Assembly: GCA_963837635.1 (NCBI GenBank)
Contig: CAWINY010000004.1
Span: 496,001 to 560,000 of the forward strand
Reading direction: 5' to 3'
Length of the DNA stretch: 64,000 nucleotides
Source of the DNA: CAWINY01 sp963837635
GTDB lineage: Bacteria > Acidobacteriota > Terriglobia > Terriglobales > Acidobacteriaceae
The position numbers were made by a program, and so were the translations under genes. Numbering within the stretch: position 1 is the stretch's first letter; the number at the start of each line of letters is the position of its first letter. The notes under the pieces were generated by a model that saw only the letters and a list, made by a program, of their open reading frames with translations, was not told the DNA's origin and did no database searches. Below, one piece after another: positions 25,124 through 33,002 of this stretch.

Positions 25124-25283
25124 TGGCGGTAAGGAGCAACTTCGCCGCTGATCCGCGGCTGATCAACGCTGATTTTGTCCCGGGTTGGAATCAGCTTCGC
25201 TCAGCGTTCCTCAGCGGCTGCAGCTTTTCCCGTAAGGACGAGTCACAGGTGCTGCTCGATCTGATGCAACGAAACGGTATCCG

Positions 25284-26270
25284 ATGAAACTGTCCCTGTT
25301 GGCCATAGTCGGCGCGTTTGCACTGCTGGCGGCCCACTCGGTTGCCCAGTCGCGCTCGGCTTCTTCTAGCCAAAGCGTCTGGGATGCGGCGCGCCCGGGC
25401 TCCGCCGCCCAGGCGCAGAGCGACAACACTGAGATCCCAACCTTCAGGGCCGACGTCAAACTGGTCAACCTGTTCGTCACCGTGCTCGACCGCTACGGCG
25501 CTCCGGTTACCAATCTGAAGCAGGACGATTTTCAGCTCTTCGAAGACGGCAATCCGGAAAAGATCGCCGTCTTTCATCGCGAATCGGAGCTTCCTCTCTC
25601 CATCGTGCTGGCCATCGACAGCAGCCTGAGCACCAAGAAGGACCTGAAGCTGGAGTTGGAGTCGGCGCGTCGCTTCTCCCATTCCATCCTGCGCCCGGTG
25701 GACTCGCTCACTGTGTTCCAATTCAACGAGCTGGTCGATCAGTTGGTGCCGTTCACGCCTGATCTGCGCCGCATCGACCGCGCCATCGACCAGGTGCGCG
25801 TGGGCTCGGCGACGGCGCTCTACGACGCGCTCTATCTGGGTGCCCAGGCGCTGGAGCAGCGGCAGGGAAGAAAGGTGTTGGTCGTCATCACCGACGGCGG
25901 GGACACCATGAGCAAGCTGAGCTATGCCGAGGCCTTACGCGAAGCGCAGGAAGCCGAGGCCCTTGTTTACAGCATAATCGTGGTCCCGATTGAGAATGAG
26001 GCCGGGCGCGATATCGGCGGCGAACACGCCCTGATCCAGATTTCGCATGACACCGGCGGCAAGTACTTCTACGCCGACGGGCTTGAACAGCTCGACTCGG
26101 CCTTCCGCAAGATCAGTGACGAGCTGCGCACCCAGTATCTGCTGGCCTATTACCCCAGTCGGCGCGTGGCCGCCTCGGACTTCCGCCGGTTCACGGTCCA
26201 AGTGCGAAGGTCCCCGGACGACCTGACGGTTCGCTACCGCGCGGGATACTACACTACGAAATCGCAGTAG
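25284..26270 (+). CDS. Secreted VWFA protein of the acidobacterial type
   Basis: 328 residues. A signal peptide (LSLLAIVGAFALLAAHSVAQ) is followed by TFRADVKLVNLFVTVLDRYG and NLKQDDFQLFEDGNPEKI, the lead typical of the acidobacterial VWFA-related family (TIGR03436). The von Willebrand A domain carries a MIDAS motif AIDSSLSTKKDL and later VVITDGGDTMS. The C-terminal LRTQYLLAYYP and the basic FRRFTVQVRR are also family traits. It is likely periplasmic or surface-attached and binds a protein partner through a metal ion. It has ATG 25284 preceded by repeat DNA and no obvious operon partner. Confidence 0.92.
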   Translation: MKLSLLAIVGAFALLAAHSVAQSRSASSSQSVWDAARPGSAAQAQSDNTEIPTFRADVKLVNLFVTVLDRYGAPVTNLKQDDFQLFEDGNPEKIAVFHRESELPLSIVLAIDSSLSTKKDLKLELESARRFSHSILRPVDSLTVFQFNELVDQLVPFTPDLRRIDRAIDQVRVGSATALYDALYLGAQALEQRQGRKVLVVITDGGDTMSKLSYAEALREAQEAEALVYSIIVVPIENEAGRDIGGEHALIQISHDTGGKYFYADGLEQLDSAFRKISDELRTQYLLAYYPSRRVAASDFRRFTVQVRRSPDDLTVRYRAGYYTTKSQ

Positions 26271-26479
26271 CGATACTACGATGGCTCCTCGGGAGGGCGC
26301 CACCTTTTGAGCGCTGCGGGCGAGCTTTCACCCGCTCCCGAGCCCTGCGCTGAGGCGAACGGAAAGATCCCGCGCGGATTGCCGCAACCCCAAGAGATTA
26401 TGATTTTGCATATCAGGGTCCGGTATTACTTCCAAAAAACACATCTTAGAATCGCTGCTGCAAGCACAACCATAGCTAA

Positions 26480-26655
26480 TTCAATAACTTAGACGTGAAG
26501 CTCTGCTGGAACGCCAATTGCCCTACATAAGCTCGAAGATTTAAGTACGTTTTGAACTCCACTCAGCGCGCCGGAAACGGCGCACTGGAATGTTTAACCC
26601 GTATTTTCTTCCCCGTGTGCGGTCCCCGAGCTGGTTTTTGGGGCCGCTTTTTTTG
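26480..26655 (+). ncRNA. Candidate small RNA ending in an intrinsic terminator
   Basis: This non-coding, relatively AT-rich stretch ends with a GCGCCG-GAAA-CGGCGC hairpin (26568-26583; CAG/CTG closes it outside) and then a terminator with seven T. Nothing codes on either strand in the 475-bp gap. A terminator here cannot serve the VWFA gene easily, since its stop is 350 bases away. The 5' end is a guess; no known RNA family was recognised. Confidence 0.35.
26619..26654 (+). terminator. Rho-independent terminator
   Basis: GCGG-T-CCCC (26619-26627) pairs with GGGGCCGC (26640-26647) with one bulged base, and is followed at once by TTTTTTT (26648-26654). It lies 92 bases before the Hfq-like gene. 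Confidence 0.82.
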
Positions 26656-26745
26656 CCGCGGAGTGTGGGGCACCCTCAAATCAGCCCTTCAAATCTCCCA
26701 AGGTTCCTCTGCTGCCGCTGCCGGAATGGATGCTAGAATCGGGAC

Positions 26746-27039
26746 ATGGCTTTCCGAGCACCGGGATCCGGTCCCGTCAGCAAGCAGAGTACTAAGGGCA
26801 AGACGCCGCCGCCGGAGGAGACGTTCCAGGAGGCCGCCTTCCTGAAGTCCTTGGGCGAGAAGCAGAAGCCGGTCAGCATCAAGCTGCTGGACGGCGAGGT
26901 GGTGCGCGGCTGGATCGAATATTACGACAAGAACATGATCCGGCTGACCCGTGAGGGCGCTCCCAACCTATTCATCTTCAAGCACGAGATCCTATACATC
27001 GCCGAAGAGCAGGGCCGCGCGCGGGCGCAGCGGGCGTGA
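26746..27039 (+). CDS. hfq: Hfq-like RNA-binding protein
   Basis: 97 residues. After a charged leader, residues 27-85 match the Sm/Hfq fold: QEAAFLKSLGEKQKPVSIKL, then LDGEVVRGWIEYYDKNMIRL, and FIFKHEILYIAEE in which FKH corresponds to the Hfq Sm2 motif (Y/F)KHA. The Sm2 differs from classical YKHAIS. It should form a ring that binds small RNAs or mRNAs. The stop overlaps the GTG of suhB by four bases, so both are translated together. Acidobacterial Hfq proteins are divergent; assignment is by pattern only. Confidence 0.75.
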   Translation: MAFRAPGSGPVSKQSTKGKTPPPEETFQEAAFLKSLGEKQKPVSIKLLDGEVVRGWIEYYDKNMIRLTREGAPNLFIFKHEILYIAEEQGRARAQRA

Positions 27040-27851
27040 TCGAATATCTGGAGCCCATCGCACGCGAGGCGGGCGCGCTGCTGATGGATTTCTTCCGCCG
27101 CCGCATCGGCTACGAATACAAGGGCGACGTTGATCTGGTCACCGAGGCCGACCGGGCCTCGGAGAAGCTGATCGTCTCCCGCCTGAGCGAGCGCTGGTCC
27201 GACTATGGACTGATCGGCGAGGAGGGCGCGCGCACTGAGTCCGCCAGCGAGTACCGCTGGTATGTCGATCCGCTGGACGGCACCACGAACTTTGCCCACG
27301 GCTTCCCCGTGTTTTGCGTTTCCATCGGGCTGGTGAAGGGCGATGAGCCGGTCGTGGGGGTGCTTTACGATCCCACCCGCGACGAGCTGTTTGCCGCCGA
27401 AAAGGGCAGTGGCGCGACCTTAAACGGCGCGCAAATTCACGTTTCCACGACCAAGAACCTGATGGAATCGCTGCTGGCCACGGGCTTCCCCAGCCACAAG
27501 CGCCACAAAAACCCGAATATCCACTTCTACCATGAGTTGACGCGGCGCTCGCACGGCCTTCGCCGCGTCGGCTCGGCAGCCCTGGATTTGGCGTGCGTCG
27601 CCTGTGGCCGCTACGACGGCTTCTGGGAGTTCAACCTGAATACCTGGGACACTGCAGCTGGCGTCCTGCTGGTGCGCGAAGCAGGCGGAGTAGTTACGCG
27701 CGTGGACGGCACCCCCTGGCGATTGGACAGCAAGGAGACGATGGCCTCCAACCTCCTCATCCACGAGCAGTTGCGCCGGGCATTTGTGGACATCTTCGAG
27801 GGCCGGGTGGACCAGTTGCCGGACGTGGCAGCCTACTATCGCAGCCGGTAG
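27036..27851 (+). CDS. suhB: Inositol monophosphatase family protein
   Basis: 271 residues from GTG 27036, overlapping the Hfq-like stop. Metal-binding motifs are complete: IGEEG, WYVDPLDGTTNFAHGFP (including the DPLDGT core), and WDTAAGVLLVREAGG. It removes phosphate from inositol monophosphate or a related sugar phosphate. In enterobacteria SuhB also binds ribosomal antitermination complexes; its coupling to an Hfq-like gene here may hint at an RNA-linked role, but that is inference. Confidence 0.9.
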   Translation: MIEYLEPIAREAGALLMDFFRRRIGYEYKGDVDLVTEADRASEKLIVSRLSERWSDYGLIGEEGARTESASEYRWYVDPLDGTTNFAHGFPVFCVSIGLVKGDEPVVGVLYDPTRDELFAAEKGSGATLNGAQIHVSTTKNLMESLLATGFPSHKRHKNPNIHFYHELTRRSHGLRRVGSAALDLACVACGRYDGFWEFNLNTWDTAAGVLLVREAGGVVTRVDGTPWRLDSKETMASNLLIHEQLRRAFVDIFEGRVDQLPDVAAYYRSR

Positions 27852-27863
27852 CTGTCGAGAAAT

Positions 27864-28145
27864 TGTCATCCTGAGTGGCCTGCGGCCCACACACAGGAAT
27901 GAACATCACGAAAGCCCGCGAAGCGGGCGACTGATTTTAGCCCCGGGCGTTAGCCCGGGGTGGTAGGGCCAAAGATTTGGGGAGCCCCTTCAGGGGCGAT
28001 TGGTACGTGATGTTCGACGGAGCGGAGCGGCTCCAGGCCGCCGAGCGAAGGAACCTGCTGTTTCTTCCGTAAATAGAAAAACAGGTCCTTCGCTGCGCTC
28101 AGGATGACAATTCTTCGGCTAACGGCTAACGACTAACGACCAACG
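27864..28145. repeat. Nested palindromic composite in the suhB-acn gap
   Basis: TGTCATCCTGAG (27864-27875) and CTCAGGATGACA (28098-28109) bracket a nested TAGCCCCGGGCG..CCCGGGGT and GCCCCTTCAGGGGC set (27938-28002). After it, CTAACGGCTAACGACTAACG words run to 28145. All 318 bases are repeat, with no gene. Confidence 0.8.
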
Positions 28146-28169
28146 GCGCTCTCCGCATCTAATCCGGCG

Positions 28170-30245
28170 ATGAGCACCCTGCTGGATCGCAAGATTGAAA
28201 AACGTCCTGACCGCGTTCGCCTCTCCGGCCGCATCCTGTTCCTCACCGAAGATCCGGAGCTGATCAAGCAGCAGCTTGCCGGGGTCGATCTCCTGTGGGA
28301 CACGGCCCATCCCGAGCTCAATCCCAAGCTGCGCGACGACATATCGACCGACGAGATCACTCCCGCTCACATTTGCTTCTTCTTTGACGAGACCCTGGGC
28401 GAGTTCCCCTATGTTGGCCTGAAAGCCGGCGGCGAGCTGCCGATCAAACGTGGAGATGTGAAGCGCGGCGGCTTCGTGGCGGCAGTCAGTGGTAAGCGGC
28501 GCGGCAAGGGATCGAGCCGCGAGCAGTCCCCTTATGCCGAGCGTTGCGCCGGAATTCAACTGGTGATTGCCGAGAACATCGAGCGCATCTACCAGCAGAA
28601 CTGCCAGAACCTGGGGGTGCTGACCTCGACCGACTTCAGCCTGATCGACAGAATTCGCGCTGGGGAGGAAATCCCGCTGCGCCAATTCACCGAGGGAGAA
28701 GACGAGATCACGCGCCAGATCGTCGAGTGCGGCGGGCTGTTCCCATTCAACGTGGCGCGCATGCAAGGGAAGGTGTTCCTCCCGGCGATTCACACTAAGC
28801 CGCGCCCCATGACCATCGCCGAAAAGATCTTCGCCCGGCACATGGTGTGTGGGACGGGTCTTCGACCCGTCGCTGAATTGGGGCGGATCGAAGATTCGCC
28901 CCACACAGAGCCGCCCCCCGCGGTTAAGCCGGGCGACTCAGGCTTCCTGCGCGCCGACTTGCGGTTCAGCCACGAATACGTCACGCCTATGGCGGCGATC
29001 TTCTTCGACTACTTTGTCGGGAAGGACGAGCCGGTCAACGATCCGCAATCCATCCTCTTCTTCCGCGACCACCTGACGTTTCTCGACGAGGTGCTCTCGG
29101 AGGAAAAGAAGAAGATGGGCCTGCTGGACCTCGCCACTCAGCTCAAGCTGAAGCAGCAGGATTTCGCCAAGCAGCACGGCATCCGGCTGCACGGAGAGCT
29201 CGCGGATCGCAAGGGGAGCGAGGGCATCTGCCACTCCATCATACTGGAAAGCTATGCCTTGCCGGGGCAGGTGGTGGTCGGCTCCGACTCGCACACGCCG
29301 CATTCGGGAGCCATCGGCGCGGTGGCGCTCGGCATCGGCACCACGGACGTGTTCAATGCCTGGCTTACCCGGGACGTACGAGTCCGGGTGCCGGAATCGG
29401 TAAAGGTCGTAATACGAGGCAAGCGCAAGCCGAACGTTACGGCCAAAGACTTCATTCTGGCGCTGCTTCGGATGGACTACATCCGCAGCGGAAAAGCCTT
29501 GGCGAAGCTGATCGAGTACACGGGCGAGGCGATGGAGGAGCTCAGTGTTGACGAGCGCGCCACCATGACCAACATGGCCGCGGAGATTGGCGGCTTTACC
29601 GGCATTGTTGCCCCGGACGAGAAGGTGGTCGAGTTCCTGATGGAGCGGCGCGGGATGCCGCGCGCCGAGGCGGAGAAGCTGATCGAGGGCGTTTTCAGCG
29701 ATCCGGATGCCGAGTACGCGCATGTCATCGAACTGGACGCCGGCGAGTTGTCGCCCATGATCGCCACCCCGGGAGATCCCGGCAATGGCATGTTTGTGCG
29801 CGAGCTGAGCGCACCCGTTCCGGTTGACATCGCCTATGGCGGGACCTGCACCGCCGGCAAGAACGAAGATATGGATATGTATGCGCGGGTGCTCGCTGAC
29901 GCTCTGGCGCGAGGTAAGCGCGTGGCCGACTCGTGCCAGTTTTATCTCCAGTTCGGATCCCAGCAGACGCGCGAGTACTGCGTCCGCAAGGGATACCTCG
30001 AGATCTTTCAACGCGCTGGGGCCCACGTCATCGAACCCAGTTGCGGGGCCTGCATCAATGCCGGGCCGGGTGTCTCCAAGAGCGCCCAACAGGTGGTAAT
30101 CAGCGCGCAGAACCGCAATTTCCCGGGGCGAAGCGGACCGGGACAGATGTATCTGGCGAGCCCGCTGACGGTTGCCGCCAGCGCGGTGGCAGGCTACATC
30201 GTCGAGTACGAACCTGCCGAACAGAGAGAACTGGCGGCGGCGTAG
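28170..30245 (+). CDS. Aconitase-superfamily hydratase with swivel domain first
   Basis: 691 residues. Residues 45-195 are the swivel (LeuD-like) domain: DDISTDEITP, GKGSSREQSPYAERCAGIQL, QNCQNLGVL. Residues 255-690 are the large domain: GSDSHTPHSGAIGAVALG, GGTCTAGKNEDMDM and SCGACINAGPG with the three cysteines of a [4Fe-4S] cluster. Swivel-first order occurs in AcnB, but the HEAT-like start is absent. Likely aconitate hydratase or a related isomerase. Residues about 226-250, between the two domains, are encoded by an inserted palindrome. Confidence 0.88.
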   Translation: MSTLLDRKIEKRPDRVRLSGRILFLTEDPELIKQQLAGVDLLWDTAHPELNPKLRDDISTDEITPAHICFFFDETLGEFPYVGLKAGGELPIKRGDVKRGGFVAAVSGKRRGKGSSREQSPYAERCAGIQLVIAENIERIYQQNCQNLGVLTSTDFSLIDRIRAGEEIPLRQFTEGEDEITRQIVECGGLFPFNVARMQGKVFLPAIHTKPRPMTIAEKIFARHMVCGTGLRPVAELGRIEDSPHTEPPPAVKPGDSGFLRADLRFSHEYVTPMAAIFFDYFVGKDEPVNDPQSILFFRDHLTFLDEVLSEEKKKMGLLDLATQLKLKQQDFAKQHGIRLHGELADRKGSEGICHSIILESYALPGQVVVGSDSHTPHSGAIGAVALGIGTTDVFNAWLTRDVRVRVPESVKVVIRGKRKPNVTAKDFILALLRMDYIRSGKALAKLIEYTGEAMEELSVDERATMTNMAAEIGGFTGIVAPDEKVVEFLMERRGMPRAEAEKLIEGVFSDPDAEYAHVIELDAGELSPMIATPGDPGNGMFVRELSAPVPVDIAYGGTCTAGKNEDMDMYARVLADALARGKRVADSCQFYLQFGSQQTREYCVRKGYLEIFQRAGAHVIEPSCGACINAGPGVSKSAQQVVISAQNRNFPGRSGPGQMYLASPLTVAASAVAGYIVEYEPAEQRELAAA
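28846..28907. repeat. REP-like palindrome inserted in frame in the aconitase-family gene
   Basis: TGTGTGGG (28846-28853) faces CCCACACA (28900-28907). Inside lie two hairpins: ACGGGTC-TTC-GACCCGT (28854-28870) and GGGGCGGATC-GAA-GATTCGCCCC (28880-28902). The first hairpin and the GTGTGGG edge match the intergenic copies at 38194-38218 and 49522-49547. The frame stays open through it and encodes GTGLRPVAELGRIEDSPHT. Confidence 0.82.
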
Positions 30246-30250
30246 CCATC

Positions 30251-30332
30251 TGGTCGTTAGCTGTTGGTCGTTGGTCCTTGGCCATAAAGCCAGTGGTGCC
30301 TGCTAACAAACGACCAACGACAAACGACCGGC
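30251..30332. repeat. Word-repeat hairpin (GTCGTTGG / CCAACGAC)
   Basis: TGGTCGTTAGCTGTTGGTCG on the left and ACGACCAACGACAAACGACC on the right face each other across the 149-bp gap to the ferredoxin gene. Same class as 42237-42377 and 50987-51096. Confidence 0.75.
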
Positions 30333-30394
30333 AAAATCGGACTTAGCTTTCTTGCTAAAATATGGTGTTGTGAATGACGCGTTTGGAGTGACTG

Positions 30395-30664
30395 ATGGCG
30401 TACATCATTGCAGAACCCTGCATCAACACCAAGGACACGGCCTGTGTTGATGCCTGCCCGGTGGATTGCATCCACCCGCGGAAGGACGAGGAGACGTTCG
30501 CGAAGGTAGACATGCTGTATATCGACCCGGTCGAGTGCATCGACTGCGGCGCCTGCGTTCCCGTGTGTCCGGTGTCGGCGATCTTCGCGCTGGACGATCT
30601 GCCGGAAAAGTGGAAGGCGTTTGCCGAGACGAACGCCAAGTATTTCGGCCGTGAGACCCCGTAG
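30395..30664 (+). CDS. Ferredoxin with 3Fe-4S/4Fe-4S (seven-iron type) pattern
   Basis: 89 residues. First cluster: CINTKDTACVDACPVDCI, where the wide first spacing resembles seven-iron ferredoxins; second cluster CIDCGACVPVCPVSAIF. The acidic C-terminal helix (DDLPEKWKAFAETNAKYF) is typical. A small cytosolic electron carrier, plausible partner for the Kor complex or a reductase. Single gene, with a hairpin shortly after its stop. Confidence 0.92.
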   Translation: MAYIIAEPCINTKDTACVDACPVDCIHPRKDEETFAKVDMLYIDPVECIDCGACVPVCPVSAIFALDDLPEKWKAFAETNAKYFGRETP

Positions 30665-30686
30665 CTTCTCAAAGCTGTGATTCTCC

Positions 30687-30710
30687 GCGCGCACGAACCC
30701 ACGTGCGCGC
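30687..30710 (+). terminator. Strong hairpin after the ferredoxin gene
   Basis: GCGCGCACG (30687-30695) and CGTGCGCGC (30702-30710) form a nine-bp stem with a six-base loop, 23 bases after the stop. Only a weak T-rich tract follows, so termination is possible but not sure. Confidence 0.45.
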
Positions 30711-30919
30711 TGGTTTACCGATTTTCCCGTTCCCCGTGGAAAGTCCTACTTCCCCCCCGCTAGGGACTACGTTAGAATACTCGCCAGCTTGTCTTCCACC
30801 GCGCCGATCTAGGGGTATTGACGTACGCAACCAGCTCTCGCGCTGGCTGCGGTTTCTAGGCTCCTCGACTCTTTGAAAACGTGTGCGCAGCGGAAGGAAG
30901 TGTCGGCGCGGCTGGACCT

Positions 30920-31657
30920 ATGCCTCTGAAGCGCTCCGAAGCCATCGTGCTTCGCAGTTATCCGCTCCACGAAGCGGATTTGCTGGTGACGTTTTTTACG
31001 CGCGCGGAAGGCAAGGTGCGTGGGGTAGCCAAGTCCGCGAAGAGGTCAAAGAAGCGCTTCGGCGGGGCGTTGGAGCCGCTGACGCGGGTCGTCGTTTACT
31101 ACGAGGATCGCGAGCGGCGCGAGCTGGCGCGGATCGATTCCTGCGAGGTGCTGGAATCGCCGCTCACTTCGAGCGTTGATTATCCGCGGGCGGTCGCGTT
31201 GGGGCATGTGGCCGAGTTGCTGGACGGGCTCTTGCCCGACCGCGAGGCCAACGATGCGGTCTTCCGGCTGGCGGCGGCGGTGCTGGCGAACATGCCGGCG
31301 GGCGCAGTCTGGATGCCGGTGACGTACTTTGACTTGTGGATCGCGCGCCTGACCGGGGTGCTGCCGGAGATGAGCGAGTGCATCGTCTGCGGGCGGCCGC
31401 TGAATGGTGCTCGGGCTTGGTTTCACGCGCTGGCGGACGGCCTGATGTGCGTGGACGACCGAAGGCTGGCGTCGTCGGAGATGTCGGTGGAATCGCGGGC
31501 GCTGGCCGCTGAGATGTTCCGCTCGCCGGTGACAAGTTTTAAGGATTTGCCCTGGCCCCGGGAACGGGCGGCTGACTTGCGAAAATTCCTGGTGCAGACC
31601 ATCGAACGCCACCTGGAACGAAAGCTGGTTACCGCGGGGATGTTGGAAAAAGTTTAG
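30920..31657 (+). CDS. recO: DNA repair protein RecO
   Basis: 245 residues from ATG 30920; the N-terminal extension in frame before it (SVGAAGP) is not part of the family. The OB-fold start (SEAIVLRSYPLHEADLLVTFFTRAEGKVRGVAKSAK split across the first 40 residues) is characteristic, and the C-terminal helical part has a CIVCGRPL CxxC of the zinc site with another cysteine at LMCVDD. RecO helps RecA load on single-stranded DNA in the RecFOR pathway. It precedes glyQ after a 157-bp gap containing a palindrome. Confidence 0.9.
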   Translation: MPLKRSEAIVLRSYPLHEADLLVTFFTRAEGKVRGVAKSAKRSKKRFGGALEPLTRVVVYYEDRERRELARIDSCEVLESPLTSSVDYPRAVALGHVAELLDGLLPDREANDAVFRLAAAVLANMPAGAVWMPVTYFDLWIARLTGVLPEMSECIVCGRPLNGARAWFHALADGLMCVDDRRLASSEMSVESRALAAEMFRSPVTSFKDLPWPRERAADLRKFLVQTIERHLERKLVTAGMLEKV

Positions 31658-31690
31658 GACAAGATATTAAAGACGCTTCTGGCTGTCGAG

Positions 31691-31731
31691 GGTGCCCCAC
31701 ATCTGCGAAAGACGCGCAGATGTGGGGCACC
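31691..31731. repeat. Perfect 17-bp palindrome (GGTGCCCCACATCTGCG)
   Basis: GGTGCCCCACATCTGCG (31691-31707), loop AAAGACG, then the exact complement (31715-31731). It is the longest-armed member of the family at 25093, 51764 and 54812, and lies between recO and glyQ. Confidence 0.9.
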
Positions 31732-31814
31732 CTGCCATTGGCTTTTGGCTTTGTCGTGGCTCTTGGATTGTGGTGCTAATCGCCAAGAACGAATTTTGTG
31801 AACGGGCATAGTGT

Positions 31815-32771
31815 GTGACGACACCGCTGACCTATCAGGAACTGATCCTTCGCCTGAGCCAGTTCTGGGCCGATCGGGGCTGCGTCTTGCAGCAGCCGTT
31901 CGATCTGGAAGTGGGCGCGGGCACCATGGCGCCGGAGACCTTCCTCCGCGTGCTCGGGCCGAAGCCGTATCACGTGGCCTACATCCAGCCCTCGCGGCGT
32001 CCCGCTGACGGCCGCTACGGCGAGAATCCCAATCGCCTGTACAAGCACACGCAGATGCAGGTGATCCTGAAGCCTCCGCCGGACAACATCCAGGAACTCT
32101 ACCTGGAGTCGCTGGGCGCGATCGGCATCGACCTGCGCAAGCACGACATTAAGTTCGAAGAGGACAACTGGGAGTCGCCCACTCTGGGTGCCTGGGGCAT
32201 CGGTTGGCAGGTGATGCTCGATGGACTCGAGATCACGCAGTTCACTTACTTCCAGCAATGCGGCGGCGTGGACCTGGATCCCATCGCGGTCGAGTTGACC
32301 TATGGCATGGAGCGCATTGCGGCGTTTCTGCAGGATGTGGATTCGATTTACGACATCGTGTGGACCTATGACCTTGCGACCCGGCAACCGGTGACCTATG
32401 GCGACGTGCGGCTGGCCGACGAGTTGCAAATGTCGGTCTACAACTTCGAGATGGCGGATGTCGCCAACCTGTGGGAGCACTTCCGGCGGTACGAGTCGGA
32501 GTGCCAGGCGTTGGTCGATCGTTACGACAAGCTGGAATATGCCGTCGAGAAGAATCGCTTTCCCCTGTTGGGTGCCTACGAGTTGTGCCTGAAGTGCTCG
32601 CACCTGTTTAACTTGCTGGACGCGCGCGGCGCCATCTCGGTGACCGAGCGCGTGGGCGTGATTGCCCGCATCCGCAAGCTGGCGGTGGGTGTGGCGACGT
32701 CGTGGGTGGATCAGCAACAGGCGGGCGCGGCGAAAGCGGAAGAAACACTCGCGGCGGATCAACGGGGCTGA
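31815..32771 (+). CDS. glyQ: Glycyl-tRNA synthetase alpha subunit
   Basis: 318 residues from GTG 31815. Class II motifs: PLTYQELILRLSQFW at the start, FDLEVGAGTMAPETFLR, then YVAYIQPSRRPADGRYGENP-like binding region, HDIKFEEDNWESPTLGAWG and GGVDLDPIAVELTYGMERI. It makes glycyl-adenylate, working as alpha2beta2 with GlyS. The C-terminal 15 residues (AAKAEETLAADQRG) may vary. The 231-bp space to glyS is repeat-filled rather than the usual overlap. Confidence 0.96.
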   Translation: MTTPLTYQELILRLSQFWADRGCVLQQPFDLEVGAGTMAPETFLRVLGPKPYHVAYIQPSRRPADGRYGENPNRLYKHTQMQVILKPPPDNIQELYLESLGAIGIDLRKHDIKFEEDNWESPTLGAWGIGWQVMLDGLEITQFTYFQQCGGVDLDPIAVELTYGMERIAAFLQDVDSIYDIVWTYDLATRQPVTYGDVRLADELQMSVYNFEMADVANLWEHFRRYESECQALVDRYDKLEYAVEKNRFPLLGAYELCLKCSHLFNLLDARGAISVTERVGVIARIRKLAVGVATSWVDQQQAGAAKAEETLAADQRG

Positions 32772-32809
32772 TCGGGCGATCGGGTGATGGACCGGGTCCG
32801 CGGGTGATC

Positions 32810-32998
32810 GAGGAATCTGCAGTTCAATCGATTTTGCCGGAACTGCGAACGGAACTGCAGATTCCTCGCTTCGCTCGGAATGACAAGGTCCACGAGTTTT
32901 GGAATAGCAGCGAGCCATCCGGCTGCTGAAAGCTGAGAGCTGAGAGCGCTTTTACCTGACGGCTGACGACTGACGGCTGACGACTGACGGCTAACTTA
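32810..32998. repeat. Palindromes and word repeats between glyQ and glyS
   Basis: GAGGAATCTGCAGTTC (32810-32825) and its perfect complement (32852-32867) form a 16-bp stem followed by GCTTCGCTCGGAATGACA, the TGTCATTCCGAGCGA family. Then GCTGACGACTGACGGCTGAC words run at 32957-32996 up to glyS. Confidence 0.85.
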
Positions 32999-33002
32999 AG
33001 AA

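Noticed and set aside
28848..28905. Frameshift or sequencing error in the aconitase-family gene
   Set aside because: The extra segment is a structured palindrome present elsewhere and leaves the frame open, so insertion is the better reading.
28938..30089. 383-residue reverse frame in the aconitase-family gene
   Set aside because: Shadow frame without family features.
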